Source: Paenibacillus wynnii (GTDB lineage Bacteria > Bacillota > Bacilli > Paenibacillales > Paenibacillaceae). From it: DNA of 64,000 nucleotides. How positions within the stretch are numbered: the first letter of the stretch is position 1; each line of letters starts with the position of its first letter. The position numbers and the translations under genes were made by a program. Location of the stretch: NCBI RefSeq assembly GCF_030812855.1, contig NZ_JAUSTK010000020.1:1-64000 (forward strand). The letters run 5' to 3'. Below are positions 19,257-27,590 of this stretch, in pieces. The notes under the pieces were generated by a model, which saw only the letters and a list, made by a program, of their open reading frames with translations, was not told the DNA's origin and ran no database searches.

Positions 19257-20404
19257 AAGGCCGCCTCCACCAGAACGGCCAGCCCCATTCCGCCACCGAT
19301 GCCAAGCGTTGCCAGTCCTTTTCTGTAGGGGTTTTGCAGCATTTCCGAATATAAACGCGTCATAAGGATCGCACCGGATGCTCCATAGGGATGGCCCAGA
19401 GCCAATGCGCCTCCTCCAGGATTGACCTTTCCCAGTGGAATATGAAGTTCATGCAGCGAGGCCAATACCTGGGAGGCAAAAGCCTCATTAAATTCAACGA
19501 TATCCAAATCGTGTATATTCAGACGCTGGCGGCTTAGCAGTTTCCGAACCGCCGGGACCGGCCCGATTCCCAGGTAACGGGGTTCAACTCCAGCAGCTTG
19601 CGAGTCAACAAAACGGAGGACGGGGGTTAAGTTAAGCTGTTCGCACTTTTCACGCGACATCATGAGCACCAGAGCGGCGCCATCGTTAATGGGACAAGCA
19701 TTTCCGGCTGTAACGGTGCCATTATCCGAAAAAACAGGCGGTAGGCTGCGCAGCTTCTTCAAACTCGTATCCGGTCTCGGACATTCGTCATCTGTGATCC
19801 GGAATCCGTTTACTTGAAGCGGTGCAAGTTCCGGTTCATATCTGCCTGTACGCATGGCGCGGACTGCCTTTTGATGACTCTCAAGCGCATAACAATCTTG
19901 CGCCTCCCGAGAAATACCGTATTTACTCGCCACATTCTCTGCAGCAAGACCCATGTCAGGATCTCCGAAAGCATTAGGTGTGAACGGTGCGCGTGTATAT
20001 ATCGTTGGCGTACCCATCAGGGTGTCGGGTCTGAACATTTTCCAAGGAGCTCGGCTTGCGCTTTCGACTCCGCCTGCCAGGAATATTTCTCCGGCTCCAC
20101 TCTGAATGAAGCGGGCCGCCATGATGATGGCTTCAAGTCCTGAACCGCACTGCCGGTCGATCGTGACTCCCGGAACCGTAACGGGCAGTCCTGCTTCAAG
20201 CACAGACTTACGGGCAATATTCCCGCCCGGGCCTACTACGTTGCCGATGATTACATCATCGATCCATTCCGGAGGCAACTGTGCTTCTCTAACCAGGAGA
20301 CGAATCAGCGGCGCGAGCAGCTTCTCCGGTTCGAGCGTACTTAACTGTCCGCCGATTTTGCCGACAGGTGTACGCCTGGCCATGACCAGAACAGCCTCTT
20401 TCAT
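19253..20404 (-). CDS. Thiolase-family enzyme (YhfS-like) lacking the C-terminal cysteine
   Basis: A 383-aa thiolase. The acyl-accepting Cys is present in TIDRQCGSGLEAI, and NEAFASQ and GHPYGASGA (catalytic His) are intact. The C-terminal catalytic Cys, normally in CIGGG, is Gly here: LATLGIGGGMG. In known thiolases this Cys acts as the proton-transfer base, so the condensation may follow altered chemistry or be slow. The gene follows the AMP ligase with a 4-base overlap. B. subtilis has the same order bioY-ligase-thiolase (yhfU, yhfT, yhfS), known to be BirA-controlled. Confidence 0.88.
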   Translation of the reverse strand: MKEAVLVMARRTPVGKIGGQLSTLEPEKLLAPLIRLLVREAQLPPEWIDDVIIGNVVGPGGNIARKSVLEAGLPVTVPGVTIDRQCGSGLEAIIMAARFIQSGAGEIFLAGGVESASRAPWKMFRPDTLMGTPTIYTRAPFTPNAFGDPDMGLAAENVASKYGISREAQDCYALESHQKAVRAMRTGRYEPELAPLQVNGFRITDDECPRPDTSLKKLRSLPPVFSDNGTVTAGNACPINDGAALVLMMSREKCEQLNLTPVLRFVDSQAAGVEPRYLGIGPVPAVRKLLSRQRLNIHDLDIVEFNEAFASQVLASLHELHIPLGKVNPGGGALALGHPYGASGAILMTRLYSEMLQNPYRKGLATLGIGGGMGLAVLVEAAL

Positions 20405-21903
20405 ATCATCCCTTCTCTCACATCGTCTTTCATTAATTGGCGCGCTATTTTTCCGGAGCTTGTATAAATGAATCGTTCTACAGCAATAAGCTGCTTAGGT
20501 ATCTTGTAGCTTGCAAGATAGGGGCGGCAGTAATTCCTCATTTCATCCAGACTGATCCGCTGTTCTCCGTTCCATTGAATCAGCGCCGTTACTTGCTCAC
20601 CCCACCGATCATCCGGTTTACCGAATATCATGACCTCTCGAATAGCCGGAATGCGGAGCAGCACAGCCTCCACTTCTTCGGGGAACACCTTGAGTCCTCC
20701 ACTTTTGATCATGTTGCTGGCGCGGCCAGCCAAGTGTAAATGCATGTCTTGATCAAGGAGCATGTAATCCCCCGTACGCAGCCAGCCATCGCGAAAAACG
20801 CTTGCCGTCTCTTCAGGCAGCTGGTGATAACCGGCGAACATCATTTCGCTTCGGATGTACAGCTCACCGACCGTACCCGGAGGAACCTCACGGAACTGCT
20901 CGTCGCGGATGGAAATGTGCACACCGTCGAACGCTTTGCCCAAGGAATCCGGCTGCTCCTCCCCGGTTACCTCAAGATAGCTGATGTAGCTGGCCTCCGA
21001 TGATCCGTAAGACTCATAGAGCTTCGTGTCCTTGAACAACTCGCGGCACCTTTGTTTCGAGGACTCGGGCCACTTCCCGCCAGAGCTGATCACCGCCTGC
21101 ATGGATATCTGAGCGGTGCTTGTAGCCGCCAGATGAAGCAAAGTGTCGATCATCGTGGGCACAACGAACAGGATCATATCCGGTTCGCGGGAGCAGAGGT
21201 TCAGTATGCTCTCAGCATTGAATTCCTGAAGTAGATGAAAAGTCGCCATACTATATAGGGATTGCATCATGGCGAACAGCGACAGGGAATGCACGAACGG
21301 TCCAGGCGCAAGTACATGCTTTATACGGTTCAGCCTGAACTCCTTCTCCGTCGCCTCGCAGCTTCTTAACCACGACAGATGAGTCCGCATGTACCCCTTT
21401 GGGAAGCCGGTTGTGCCTGACGTATACCCGATAAACAGCAGTTCAGGGTTCTCCTCTGCCATGGCATTCGGCTCGAAGCCAGCCAGCCAAGAGCAATAGC
21501 TGCCGGCTTGCTGATCCTCGCCGAAGTATAACTGCGGAATTTCTTGATAACGTTCTGAGAGATCAGCCGCAAAGCGCCCTTCACTAGCGATCAGCCCAGG
21601 CTCGCACTGCCGGATCACCTTATCTATTTCACCCGGAGGCCATTTGGGGTCCAGCAGCACGGGAACGCATCCCGCGTAGATGGCGCCGAGAACAAACTCG
21701 GCGAATTCCATGCGGTTTCCGGACAGGACAGCGATGTTGCGTTTCGCATGTCCACCCTGCCGCAATCCGTTTGAGACCTGTTGAACCAGCCTCATGAGCT
21801 GAGCGTATGTGCGTTCTTCCCGGCCGTCCGAGATCGCGATACGGTAAGGGTCTATCTGCCCGCGTTCTAAAATGTGCTGTACCAGGTTCATGGGTATCCT
21901 CAC
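20401..21903 (-). CDS. AMP-forming acyl-CoA ligase (YhfT-like)
   Basis: A 500-aa adenylate-forming enzyme. The P-loop-like core LLFIGYTSGTTGFPKGYM, the A5-type YGSSEASYISYL, the hinge LRTGDYMLLDQDMHLHLAGRASNMIKSGG and the C-terminal lysine region YKIPKQLIAVERFIYTSSGKIARQ are in normal order. It would activate a carboxylic acid to the acyl-CoA. It is second in the BirA operon and overlaps bioY by 4 bases. A long-chain or dicarboxylic starter on the way to pimelate is a reasonable guess, not shown. Confidence 0.88.
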   Translation of the reverse strand: MRIPMNLVQHILERGQIDPYRIAISDGREERTYAQLMRLVQQVSNGLRQGGHAKRNIAVLSGNRMEFAEFVLGAIYAGCVPVLLDPKWPPGEIDKVIRQCEPGLIASEGRFAADLSERYQEIPQLYFGEDQQAGSYCSWLAGFEPNAMAEENPELLFIGYTSGTTGFPKGYMRTHLSWLRSCEATEKEFRLNRIKHVLAPGPFVHSLSLFAMMQSLYSMATFHLLQEFNAESILNLCSREPDMILFVVPTMIDTLLHLAATSTAQISMQAVISSGGKWPESSKQRCRELFKDTKLYESYGSSEASYISYLEVTGEEQPDSLGKAFDGVHISIRDEQFREVPPGTVGELYIRSEMMFAGYHQLPEETASVFRDGWLRTGDYMLLDQDMHLHLAGRASNMIKSGGLKVFPEEVEAVLLRIPAIREVMIFGKPDDRWGEQVTALIQWNGEQRISLDEMRNYCRPYLASYKIPKQLIAVERFIYTSSGKIARQLMKDDVREGMI

Positions 21904-22451
21904 CCCTGCACTTTTTCTTCAATAGGACTGATTGCTTTAAGTTGCATAGTTATTACTGCTGCAATAACGACTTTGATGATGTCTCCCGGAAGAAAGGCCA
22001 GCGCACCGGCAAGTCCGGCCCAGACCGACGTATTCGTAATCAATGCCATGATGGGTGCGCCAATCAGATTCACCAGCATTACGCCAAAGATCAGGTTGCC
22101 GGCTAACAGCTTCCAAGTTTGGAGCTTCGGCCAGATTTTTTCGGAATACCAGCCGATGAGGCCGGCGGCGATCGGCCAGCTTAATATGTATCCTGCAGAC
22201 GGTCCAACGAGCACCGCCAGTCCGCCTCTTCCGCCGGTCAGCACCGGCAGGCCAATCGCTATGAGAATGATAAAAATAACTAGACTCAGAGCGCCCATCC
22301 GTTTACCCAGAAAACATCCGGCGAGCATGACGCCAAGCGTCTGGGCAGTGATCGGAACAGGAATGAAGCCAAGGGGCAAGGGGGGAATCAGGCCGAGCAC
22401 CGCGATGAGAGCTGTGAATAATGCGGCATAAACAAGTTCTTTTGTTTTCAA
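21900..22451 (-). CDS. bioY: Biotin ECF transporter substrate-binding subunit BioY
   Basis: A 183-aa membrane protein with six helices. The segments GLIPPLPLGFIPVPITAQTLGVMLAGCFLG and GGRGGLAVLVGPSAGYILSWP are BioY signatures. The start is TTG at 22451: GGAGG stands eight bases upstream, while the longer frame to 22547 would run through the promoter and operator. It is the biotin-binding S component, working with EcfA1, EcfA2 and EcfT further down the same operon. Controlled by the BirA operator at 22503-22544. Confidence 0.93.
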   Translation of the reverse strand: MKTKELVYAALFTALIAVLGLIPPLPLGFIPVPITAQTLGVMLAGCFLGKRMGALSLVIFIILIAIGLPVLTGGRGGLAVLVGPSAGYILSWPIAAGLIGWYSEKIWPKLQTWKLLAGNLIFGVMLVNLIGAPIMALITNTSVWAGLAGALAFLPGDIIKVVIAAVITMQLKAISPIEEKVQG

Positions 22452-22485
22452 GAAAATAACCTCCACTAGGTAAGATGTAAGCTGA

Positions 22486-22514
22486 ATTATAATGGAGACA
22501 GCTTTTATTGTAAA
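22486..22514 (-). promoter_or_regulatory. bioY operon promoter
   Basis: On the minus strand TTTACA (22514-22509) and TATAAT (22491-22486) are separated by 17 bases. The -35 box lies inside the left arm of the BirA operator, so BirA binding would exclude RNA polymerase. Confidence 0.85.
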
Positions 22515-22544
22515 CCATAATAATATTTTAGGTTTACAATAAAA
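22503..22544. promoter_or_regulatory. BirA operator
   Basis: TTTTATTGTAAACC (22503-22516) and GGTTTACAATAAAA (22531-22544) form a perfect 14-bp inverted repeat with a 14-base AT-rich spacer. This fits the Firmicutes biotin operator (TTGTNAACC ... GGTTNACAA). It covers the -35 box of the bioY operon and lies 98 bases before birA. Confidence 0.93.
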
Positions 22545-22641
22545 CAAAATAACACGCTTGAGTTTTCCTATTGTTATGTAAGCATGTTAATATAATCGAA
22601 GAGGTTTGGTCGGAAAGCTATACTTTTGGAGGGTTATATCC

Positions 22642-23619
22642 ATGACAGTTAAAGAACATATTCTAGGCTTGCTCGATGGCAACAAAGGTGAATATATATC
22701 CGGCGAGGAAATAGCCGGACAGTTATCCGTGACGCGCAGCGCTGTCTGGAAAGCCATAAAATCGCTGCAGACAGACGGTTATTCCATACAGGCTATAACC
22801 AATAAAGGATATTCCTTGTCACCTCATACGGATATCTTGTCTGCTGGTGCAATTTCAAAGTATCTGGATACTCAGGGTCAAAAGCTGCGTGTTGAAGTCT
22901 TTAAGACAATACCTTCAACGAACGAAGCCATAAAAATCCTTGCCTCAAATGGAGAGGCTGAAGGCAAAGTGATCCTTTCGGAAGAGCAGACAGCCGGCCG
23001 CGGAAGAAAAGGCCGAAGATTCTTTTCTCCGCCAGGAACGGGTATCTATATGAGCATCCTGCTGCGTCCAAAGCTATCAGCAGCAGAATCCACTCTTCTG
23101 ACGACTTCCGCCGCAGTCGCTGTTGCCCTTGCCATCGAGAGCGTATCTGGTAAAGACACGCAGATTAAGTGGGTCAATGACGTATTCATGGAAGGCAAAA
23201 AGGTGTGCGGAATCCTTACCGAAGCTTCCATGTCACTGGAAAACGAGTGGCTTGATTATGCCGTTCTCGGCATTGGTATCAATGTAGCACTACCAGCGGG
23301 CGGCTTTCCTAACGATCTTACCGAGATTGCAACATCTGTATTTTCCGAAAGCAATCATTATGGTGATCTCCGCAGCCGACTCGTGGCAGAAATACTAAAC
23401 CATTTTATGGGATTTTATGAGCATTTAATTGACAGACTGTTTCTTTCCGATTATAGAAAACGAATCATTTCACTTGGCAAGCCCGTAATGGTGATGAAGG
23501 ATAATAAACAACGTGAGGCAACAGCCATTGATATCGATAACGATTGTCATCTGAAAGTCAGATATGAGAATGGTGACGAGGAATATCTTTCAAGCGGAGA
23601 AGTCAGCATTAAAATTTAG
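22642..23619 (+). CDS. birA: Bifunctional biotin-protein ligase / biotin operon repressor
   Basis: A 325-aa protein. Residues 1-60 form a winged HTH (GEEIAGQLSVTRSAVWKAIKSLQTDGY); the centre is a biotin-protein ligase with TAGRGRKGRRFFSPPGTGIYMS and KWVNDVFMEGKKVCGIL, followed by a small SH3-like C domain. It makes biotinyl-AMP, attaches biotin to carboxylases, and in the biotin-loaded state represses the facing bioY operon. The start at 22642 is chosen because GGAGGG lies 8 bases before it; an upstream frame start at 22606 lacks a ribosome site. TATAAT at 22591-22596 may be its -10 box. Confidence 0.95.
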   Translation: MTVKEHILGLLDGNKGEYISGEEIAGQLSVTRSAVWKAIKSLQTDGYSIQAITNKGYSLSPHTDILSAGAISKYLDTQGQKLRVEVFKTIPSTNEAIKILASNGEAEGKVILSEEQTAGRGRKGRRFFSPPGTGIYMSILLRPKLSAAESTLLTTSAAVAVALAIESVSGKDTQIKWVNDVFMEGKKVCGILTEASMSLENEWLDYAVLGIGINVALPAGGFPNDLTEIATSVFSESNHYGDLRSRLVAEILNHFMGFYEHLIDRLFLSDYRKRIISLGKPVMVMKDNKQREATAIDIDNDCHLKVRYENGDEEYLSSGEVSIKI

Positions 23620-23693
23620 CGGGTGACTCTTTATTAATAGGATTTACATTAAAGATGCATTTGGGGCTTGATTAAAATACTACAAATTGAAAA

Positions 23694-23724
23694 ATGACCG
23701 GGAATCATTTCCCGGCCATTTTTC
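23694..23724 (+). terminator. Terminator after birA
   Basis: CCGGGAA (23698-23704), loop TCAT, TTCCCGG (23709-23715), then CCATTTTTC. It lies 79 bases past the birA stop and just before the convergent serine hydrolase gene. Confidence 0.8.
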
Positions 23725-23747
23725 TGTAAAAAACTCAGTAGAAGTAT

Positions 23748-24851
23748 CTACTTCTTAATGTAGTTATCTAATATTTTATTTAAATCTCTTGCAATGATGC
23801 TGATTTCGGCATATGAATCAAAATTGCACAGCACAATCACTAAGTTCTTGGTTTCCCGGTTTTTAAGGATCATTGAGCTATATCCAAATATATTTCCGCC
23901 GTGTCCCACGAGGTTTTCGGGTCCGGGAAATACAACCCAACCATAAGCGTAACTTGTTATATCTTTTTCAACGACAATCTTTGGTGTAAACATTGTGTCT
24001 AGAGAGGCCGCGGTTATTAATTTATTTGTGTACAACGCTTGATCCCATAAGTAGAGATCTTCCACAGTTGAATATAATGCCCCTGCTGAGAAAGCGAATG
24101 ACATATCAAGATTATAGAATGGATCAGAATGTTGTTCCGCTGTTCCTTCATATCCTTTTGCATGATTATCCTCATTGTATACATTAATGTCATACCCTGA
24201 ATCTTTCATATGAAGAGGTCTTAAAATATTGTCATTAATATAGTCTGTATATGATTCTTTTGAGACTTTCTCAATAATATAGCCTAATAAAACATAATTT
24301 GAATTACTATAGCTGAATTGTGTTCCTGGAGTGAAGTTAAGAGGTTCTTGTTTAAATGTATTAATGAGCTCATAAGGAGAGGTATATTGTTGAGATAAAG
24401 GAGAGGACAAGAGATAGGTCGAGAGATATTCTTGAATTCCGGACGTATGGGATAAGAGATGATGTAAGGTGATTTTATCTCCATTGGGATAATCGGGAAT
24501 ATATTTATCAAGAGTATCCTTCACATTAACTAGACCTTGCTCTTGAAGTTTCATAATACTTAATGAAGTGAATTGTTTTGTCACTGAACCTATTCTAAAA
24601 CGTGTAGTAGGTGTGTTGGGAATTTCTTTTTCAAAATTGGCCATTCCATACCCCTTGCTAATCCAGATGTCTCCTTCTTTGCCCATGAGAATTGAACCGT
24701 TAAATTTTTTGTCTTTAAGGTACTTGTCTACGCGCACCTCTAAATCTTTATTTGTTTTCCTTGAAATAATTTCTTCAGATTCAGAGGAGCAAGCAGATAG
24801 TATACAAAGAACTAGTGCTATAATACCAAACTTTTTTATGTGAGTTATCAT
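23748..24851 (-). CDS. Serine hydrolase of the beta-lactamase / AmpC-like family, lipoprotein
   Basis: A 367-aa lipoprotein. The signal peptide ends at LSAC (Cys21). The serine-hydrolase motifs are SVTK (SxxK, Ser89), YSNSNY (YxN) and HGGN replacing KTG, as in class C beta-lactamase-like esterases and D-amino-peptidases. The ATG at 24851 follows GGGAG by nine bases; a TTG 30 bases earlier is less likely. It is single, convergent with birA. It probably acts on the outer face of the membrane on a peptidoglycan or ester substrate; true beta-lactam hydrolysis is not implied. Confidence 0.85.
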   Translation of the reverse strand: MITHIKKFGIIALVLCILSACSSESEEIISRKTNKDLEVRVDKYLKDKKFNGSILMGKEGDIWISKGYGMANFEKEIPNTPTTRFRIGSVTKQFTSLSIMKLQEQGLVNVKDTLDKYIPDYPNGDKITLHHLLSHTSGIQEYLSTYLLSSPLSQQYTSPYELINTFKQEPLNFTPGTQFSYSNSNYVLLGYIIEKVSKESYTDYINDNILRPLHMKDSGYDINVYNEDNHAKGYEGTAEQHSDPFYNLDMSFAFSAGALYSTVEDLYLWDQALYTNKLITAASLDTMFTPKIVVEKDITSYAYGWVVFPGPENLVGHGGNIFGYSSMILKNRETKNLVIVLCNFDSYAEISIIARDLNKILDNYIKK

Positions 24852-25035
24852 GAGTAAAAACTCCCATTCCTTTATTTTCAATAAAATATAATTAATGTTA
24901 CGTTAAAATATGATTTGAGGTTTCATAATGAATGTAAATCAAATAAGTCCCAATCCTTTGACAAGGGGGACTTTTGAAATGATTTTCTAAACGAAAAATA
25001 TTGGATTTGTTATAAAATATTCTCCAAGTACTCAC

Positions 25036-25066
25036 AAAAAGCCGGTGCGGAAAATTCCGCCGGCTT
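25036..25066 (-). terminator. Terminator after the xylanase gene
   Basis: Minus-strand hairpin with arms GCCGGCGGAA and TTCCGCaCCGGC (25065-25041) followed by TTTTT. It lies about 70 bases beyond the xylanase stop. Confidence 0.8.
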
Positions 25067-25133
25067 CTTGTTTGATAAGACGTTCAGATCTCAATCAAAA
25101 ACTCAGAAGCATCATTAACCGCTAAAGGAGTTT

Positions 25134-26219
25134 TTACTTGATTTCCAAATAATCAATGTAAGCATCCCAAGTCCCGTCATCGGATGTACAAACGAGCTGG
25201 ATCTCCTGATTTCCGGTTCCATGACTGACATTGTTTAGTGTATAGACCGCAGGACTGCTCCCGCCGAAGTAGAAGGTACCCTTCGTCACTCCGCCGATTT
25301 TCAAGTCGATTTTGGCCATGTTGGAGTTGTTCGAAGCACCGCGGAGTGAAAAACTATGGGTGCCGCTCTCGAAATACTGCGTGTATTTCACCAAATCATT
25401 GTTGGCGTATAAAGCGACTCCTGAGAAAGGAGAGCTAATATTCCCGGTGTATTGACCGCCTTTGGTCATACTCTCGGTTTCCGTTTTTGTACCTGTGCTT
25501 GGTGTAGGAGTTGGAGTTGGATTCGTACTACCGCCACCGATAGTAAGTGTATGACTAGTCACATTTGCATTTCCACTACTTTGATAGCCCTCTACCGTAA
25601 GCGCGACCTCATACATCTTACCCATTGGCATTCCTAAGCTCTCCCACTTTTTAAAGTGTTCGCTAACAGATATGGTTCCGCTCGTGCGTTGCGACGTCCG
25701 GACACTCCAATACTGCTTAAAAGTTGCATTACCTATAATGGAAGGTTGATTGGTTCGGGTGGTCTCATATATGTCATATGTCCCTCCGTCTACGGTAATG
25801 GTGCCCTTTTTCGTTCCGGTCGGACGATAGGTGCCCCAGCTATCGACGATGTAATATTCTATGAGCGGGTCCTTCGTCCACCCATAGACACACAAATAGG
25901 AATTGCCGCCCGGATTGAAGCTTGCGCTGTAATTTATTGATATGTTTCCAAGTTGTGAGTGTGTCTGGGTAGAGTCAAATTTCTTGCCTTTACGGAATAA
26001 CGCATTTCCGATATTACTCCACTGGGCACTGAACGCGCCACCACTATTGAGAGTCATACTTGTGGTCCCGGAATCCTTCCACAGCTCATAGTCGTAGCCG
26101 TCTTGGGTCCCAGTCTGATTGGAGGTAATCGTTGTTGCTGCCTGAGCGATAACTGCAGGCAATGTAAGCGCAAAACAAACTAAAATTGCTAAAAATAACT
26201 TCAATCTTTTCTGTTTCAT
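25134..26219 (-). CDS. Secreted GH11 endo-1,4-beta-xylanase with CBM36
   Basis: A 361-aa exported enzyme. A signal peptide (about 1-28) ends at AQA. The GH11 jelly-roll spans about 29-230, with nucleophile Glu121 in [10 protein letters not shown] and acid/base Glu210 in [10 protein letters not shown] Pro/Thr linker (NPTPTPTP, about 233-246) leads to a C-terminal module of about 110 residues, whose [23 protein letters not shown] and [12 protein letters not shown] match CBM36, a calcium-dependent xylan-binding family first known from Paenibacillus. It cleaves xylan outside the cell. A perfect cre site lies 98 bases upstream, so sugar repression is likely. Confidence 0.94.
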   Translation of the reverse strand: MKQKRLKLFLAILVCFALTLPAVIAQAATTITSNQTGTQDGYDYELWKDSGTTSMTLNSGGAFSAQWSNIGNALFRKGKKFDSTQTHSQLGNISINYSASFNPGGNSYLCVYGWTKDPLIEYYIVDSWGTYRPTGTKKGTITVDGGTYDIYETTRTNQPSIIGNATFKQYWSVRTSQRTSGTISVSEHFKKWESLGMPMGKMYEVALTVEGYQSSGNANVTSHTLTIGGGSTNPTPTPTPSTGTKTETESMTKGGQYTGNISSPFSGVALYANNDLVKYTQYFESGTHSFSLRGASNNSNMAKIDLKIGGVTKGTFYFGGSSPAVYTLNNVSHGTGNQEIQLVCTSDDGTWDAYIDYLEIK

Positions 26220-26316
26220 TGGTCATTCCTCCTATTGGTTAAATTGCATCTATGTCGTACTAAGATGCTGTTCAGCCTGTAGCAGACCCATTTCCACTTC
26301 CTCCCAAAAATATAAG

Positions 26317-26330
26317 TGTAAGCGATAACA
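26317..26330. promoter_or_regulatory. cre site for CcpA upstream of the xylanase
   Basis: TGTAAGCGATAACA fits the cre consensus TGWNANCGNTNWCA at every fixed position. It lies between the xylanase start and ygbA, in a gap (26220-26544) that otherwise holds only AT-rich promoter-like DNA. Confidence 0.75.
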
Positions 26331-26544
26331 AAAATCATTTTATCATAGCTTCTTTAATGTTTTTTATGCGAAATTAAAGTTCATACCCTAAAAAGTTTAG
26401 TTCTTTTGTGGATGTAAATGGAAATAGCGTTTATTTCTCCTAGACTAGTTTTCACAAGGTACCCATATCATTTTTTCTTTAATAATTAGATGATATAGTT
26501 AATGTATATTGCAATCTTTCAACAATGAAAGGGATCTTTCAAAC

Positions 26545-26886
26545 ATGACAATAAAAGTGAAACGGCAGTTAAATGATGGTCCTAATATTCGAAGAGAAAA
26601 AGAAATTGTTTCAAAAATGATTTATATATATTGTAAGAAAAAACATAATCAAAAAGTGTTCTGCGAGGAATGTCAAGACTTAAATGATTATGCTTGGAAA
26701 AGACTATCCCTCTGCCCATTCGGTGAAGAGAAAGCGGCTTGTGCAAAGTGCTCTATCCATTGTTACAAACAGGATTATCGTGAAAGAATTAAGATTATCA
26801 TGCGTTTCTCAGGTCCATGGATGCTACTATATCATCCAATTGAGTCCATTAGGCATTTCCGAATCCCAGGTAAGTTAAGAAAATAG
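26545..26886 (+). CDS. YgbA-type nitrous-oxide-stimulated-promoter family protein
   Basis: A 113-aa cysteine-rich protein. The order REKEIVSKMIYIYCKKKHN, FCEECQDLNDYAWKRLSLCPFGEEKAACAKCSIHCYK and RFSGPWMLLYHPIESIRH matches E. coli YgbA almost segment by segment, including the CxxC pairs that may bind a metal or Fe-S centre. In enterobacteria the gene is induced by nitric oxide and helps recovery from it. The ATG at 26545 is preferred over an in-frame TTG at 26509. No NsrR-like operator was recognised here. Confidence 0.85.
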   Translation: MTIKVKRQLNDGPNIRREKEIVSKMIYIYCKKKHNQKVFCEECQDLNDYAWKRLSLCPFGEEKAACAKCSIHCYKQDYRERIKIIMRFSGPWMLLYHPIESIRHFRIPGKLRK

Positions 26887-27115
26887 CTTTTACTGACTCA
26901 TAACTAAGATATGGAAAGGCCAAAAAGTTCTCATATACTTGCCTTTCCTCTTTTAGCCTTTGCTCTTCTTCGACCGCGTCCAAATATAGCAACGTATCTG
27001 GAGTTGGCACCATACTAACTACTACCCAACAAAATTTCTCAGCCTCACTATTTTCCTGTAGTCATATCCTCAAATCTTCCCTCGATTTTACTGTAATTAG
27101 ATTTTCAATTTCCAT
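26887..27115 (-). pseudogene. Degenerate YdeI/OmdA-family gene
   Basis: On the minus strand a good ribosome site (AAAGGAG) and ATG at 27115 begin MEIENLITVKSREDLR, then a stop. One frame over it continues LQENSEAEKFCWVVVSM, PTPDTLLYLDAVEE, then jumps to EQVYENF-like residues (QVYENFLAFPYL). This is the order of YdeI / OmdA-type proteins, with the first frame broken after about 17 codons and the central 90 or so residues deleted. It is clearly non-functional and overlaps the 3' end of ygbA. Confidence 0.75.
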
Positions 27116-27256
27116 AGATAAAATACATTCTCCTTTCTAGGTATAATGAGTAATTCAATTCAGGGTCGTGTTTTCAAATTAGGTATATCGCCTTTGGATA
27201 AACTTGTAGTAATTGCACATAACTAATACAAATCTCACGGAAGGAGCATTCACAAC

Positions 27257-27358
27257 ATGGCCGATTCGATTAAGCCCAACGGCTCACAGCATGCAGCACC
27301 ACCATCAGATGATCCGAAGAAGCAAGGCAGATCCGCAGCTAAGAAGAAATCGAAATAA
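27257..27358 (+). CDS. 33-aa basic small protein
   Basis: A short frame, MADSIKPNGSQHAAPPSDDP then a Lys/Arg-rich tail ending AAKKKSK, follows a strong ribosome site (GGAAGGAG, spacing about 9) and is closed by a terminator at 27382-27410. Low hydrophobicity and the basic tail suggest a disordered or nucleic-acid-binding peptide, perhaps spore-associated, which is a guess. No close family known to me. Confidence 0.65.
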   Translation: MADSIKPNGSQHAAPPSDDPKKQGRSAAKKKSK

Positions 27359-27362
27359 CCTG

Positions 27363-27590
27363 TCAGTATGTTAAAGAATGGAAAGGCCGCCGCTTGGCGG
27401 CTTTATTATTAATATTACAAGTTCGTGTTCCACCAGGTGTGTTGGTTATCCAAATAGTATTAGCTCGTTCTAGTTCAATCATCTGTTGTCCAGAAAGCTG
27501 AAATACCGTTTTCAAAGGAATTTGTATTGTTTTCTCATCATCAATTTGCTGATTGTTCAACCCATTAAATATGATTTTATTTTTTGTCAT
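27363..27590 (-). CDS. Possible 75-aa protein after the anti-sigma gene
   Basis: A frame overlapping the anti-sigma stop by 14 bases. The first 55 residues (QIPLKTVFQLSGQQMIELERANTIWI) look protein-like, but the last 20 are read through the terminator hairpin at 27382-27410. It may be a truncated or recently shortened gene co-translated with the anti-sigma factor, or chance. No family recognised. Confidence 0.35.
   Translation of the reverse strand: MTKNKIIFNGLNNQQIDDEKTIQIPLKTVFQLSGQQMIELERANTIWITNTPGGTRTCNINNKAAKRRPFHSLTY
27382..27410 (+). terminator. Terminator after the 33-aa gene
   Basis: GCCGCC-GCTT-GGCGGC (27386-27401) followed by TTTATTATT. The reverse strand also reads a hairpin followed by CCTTTCC, so minus-strand termination is weaker. 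Confidence 0.75.

Noticed and set aside
21874..22431. 185-residue plus-strand frame over bioY
   Set aside because: Antisense to BioY, which has its promoter, operator and ribosome site; protein looks low in structure and rich in Pro/Ser/Ile.
23748..24851. True class C beta-lactamase
   Set aside because: It is a lipoprotein with HGGN instead of KTG and lacks the usual AmpC context; a broader serine hydrolase label is safer.
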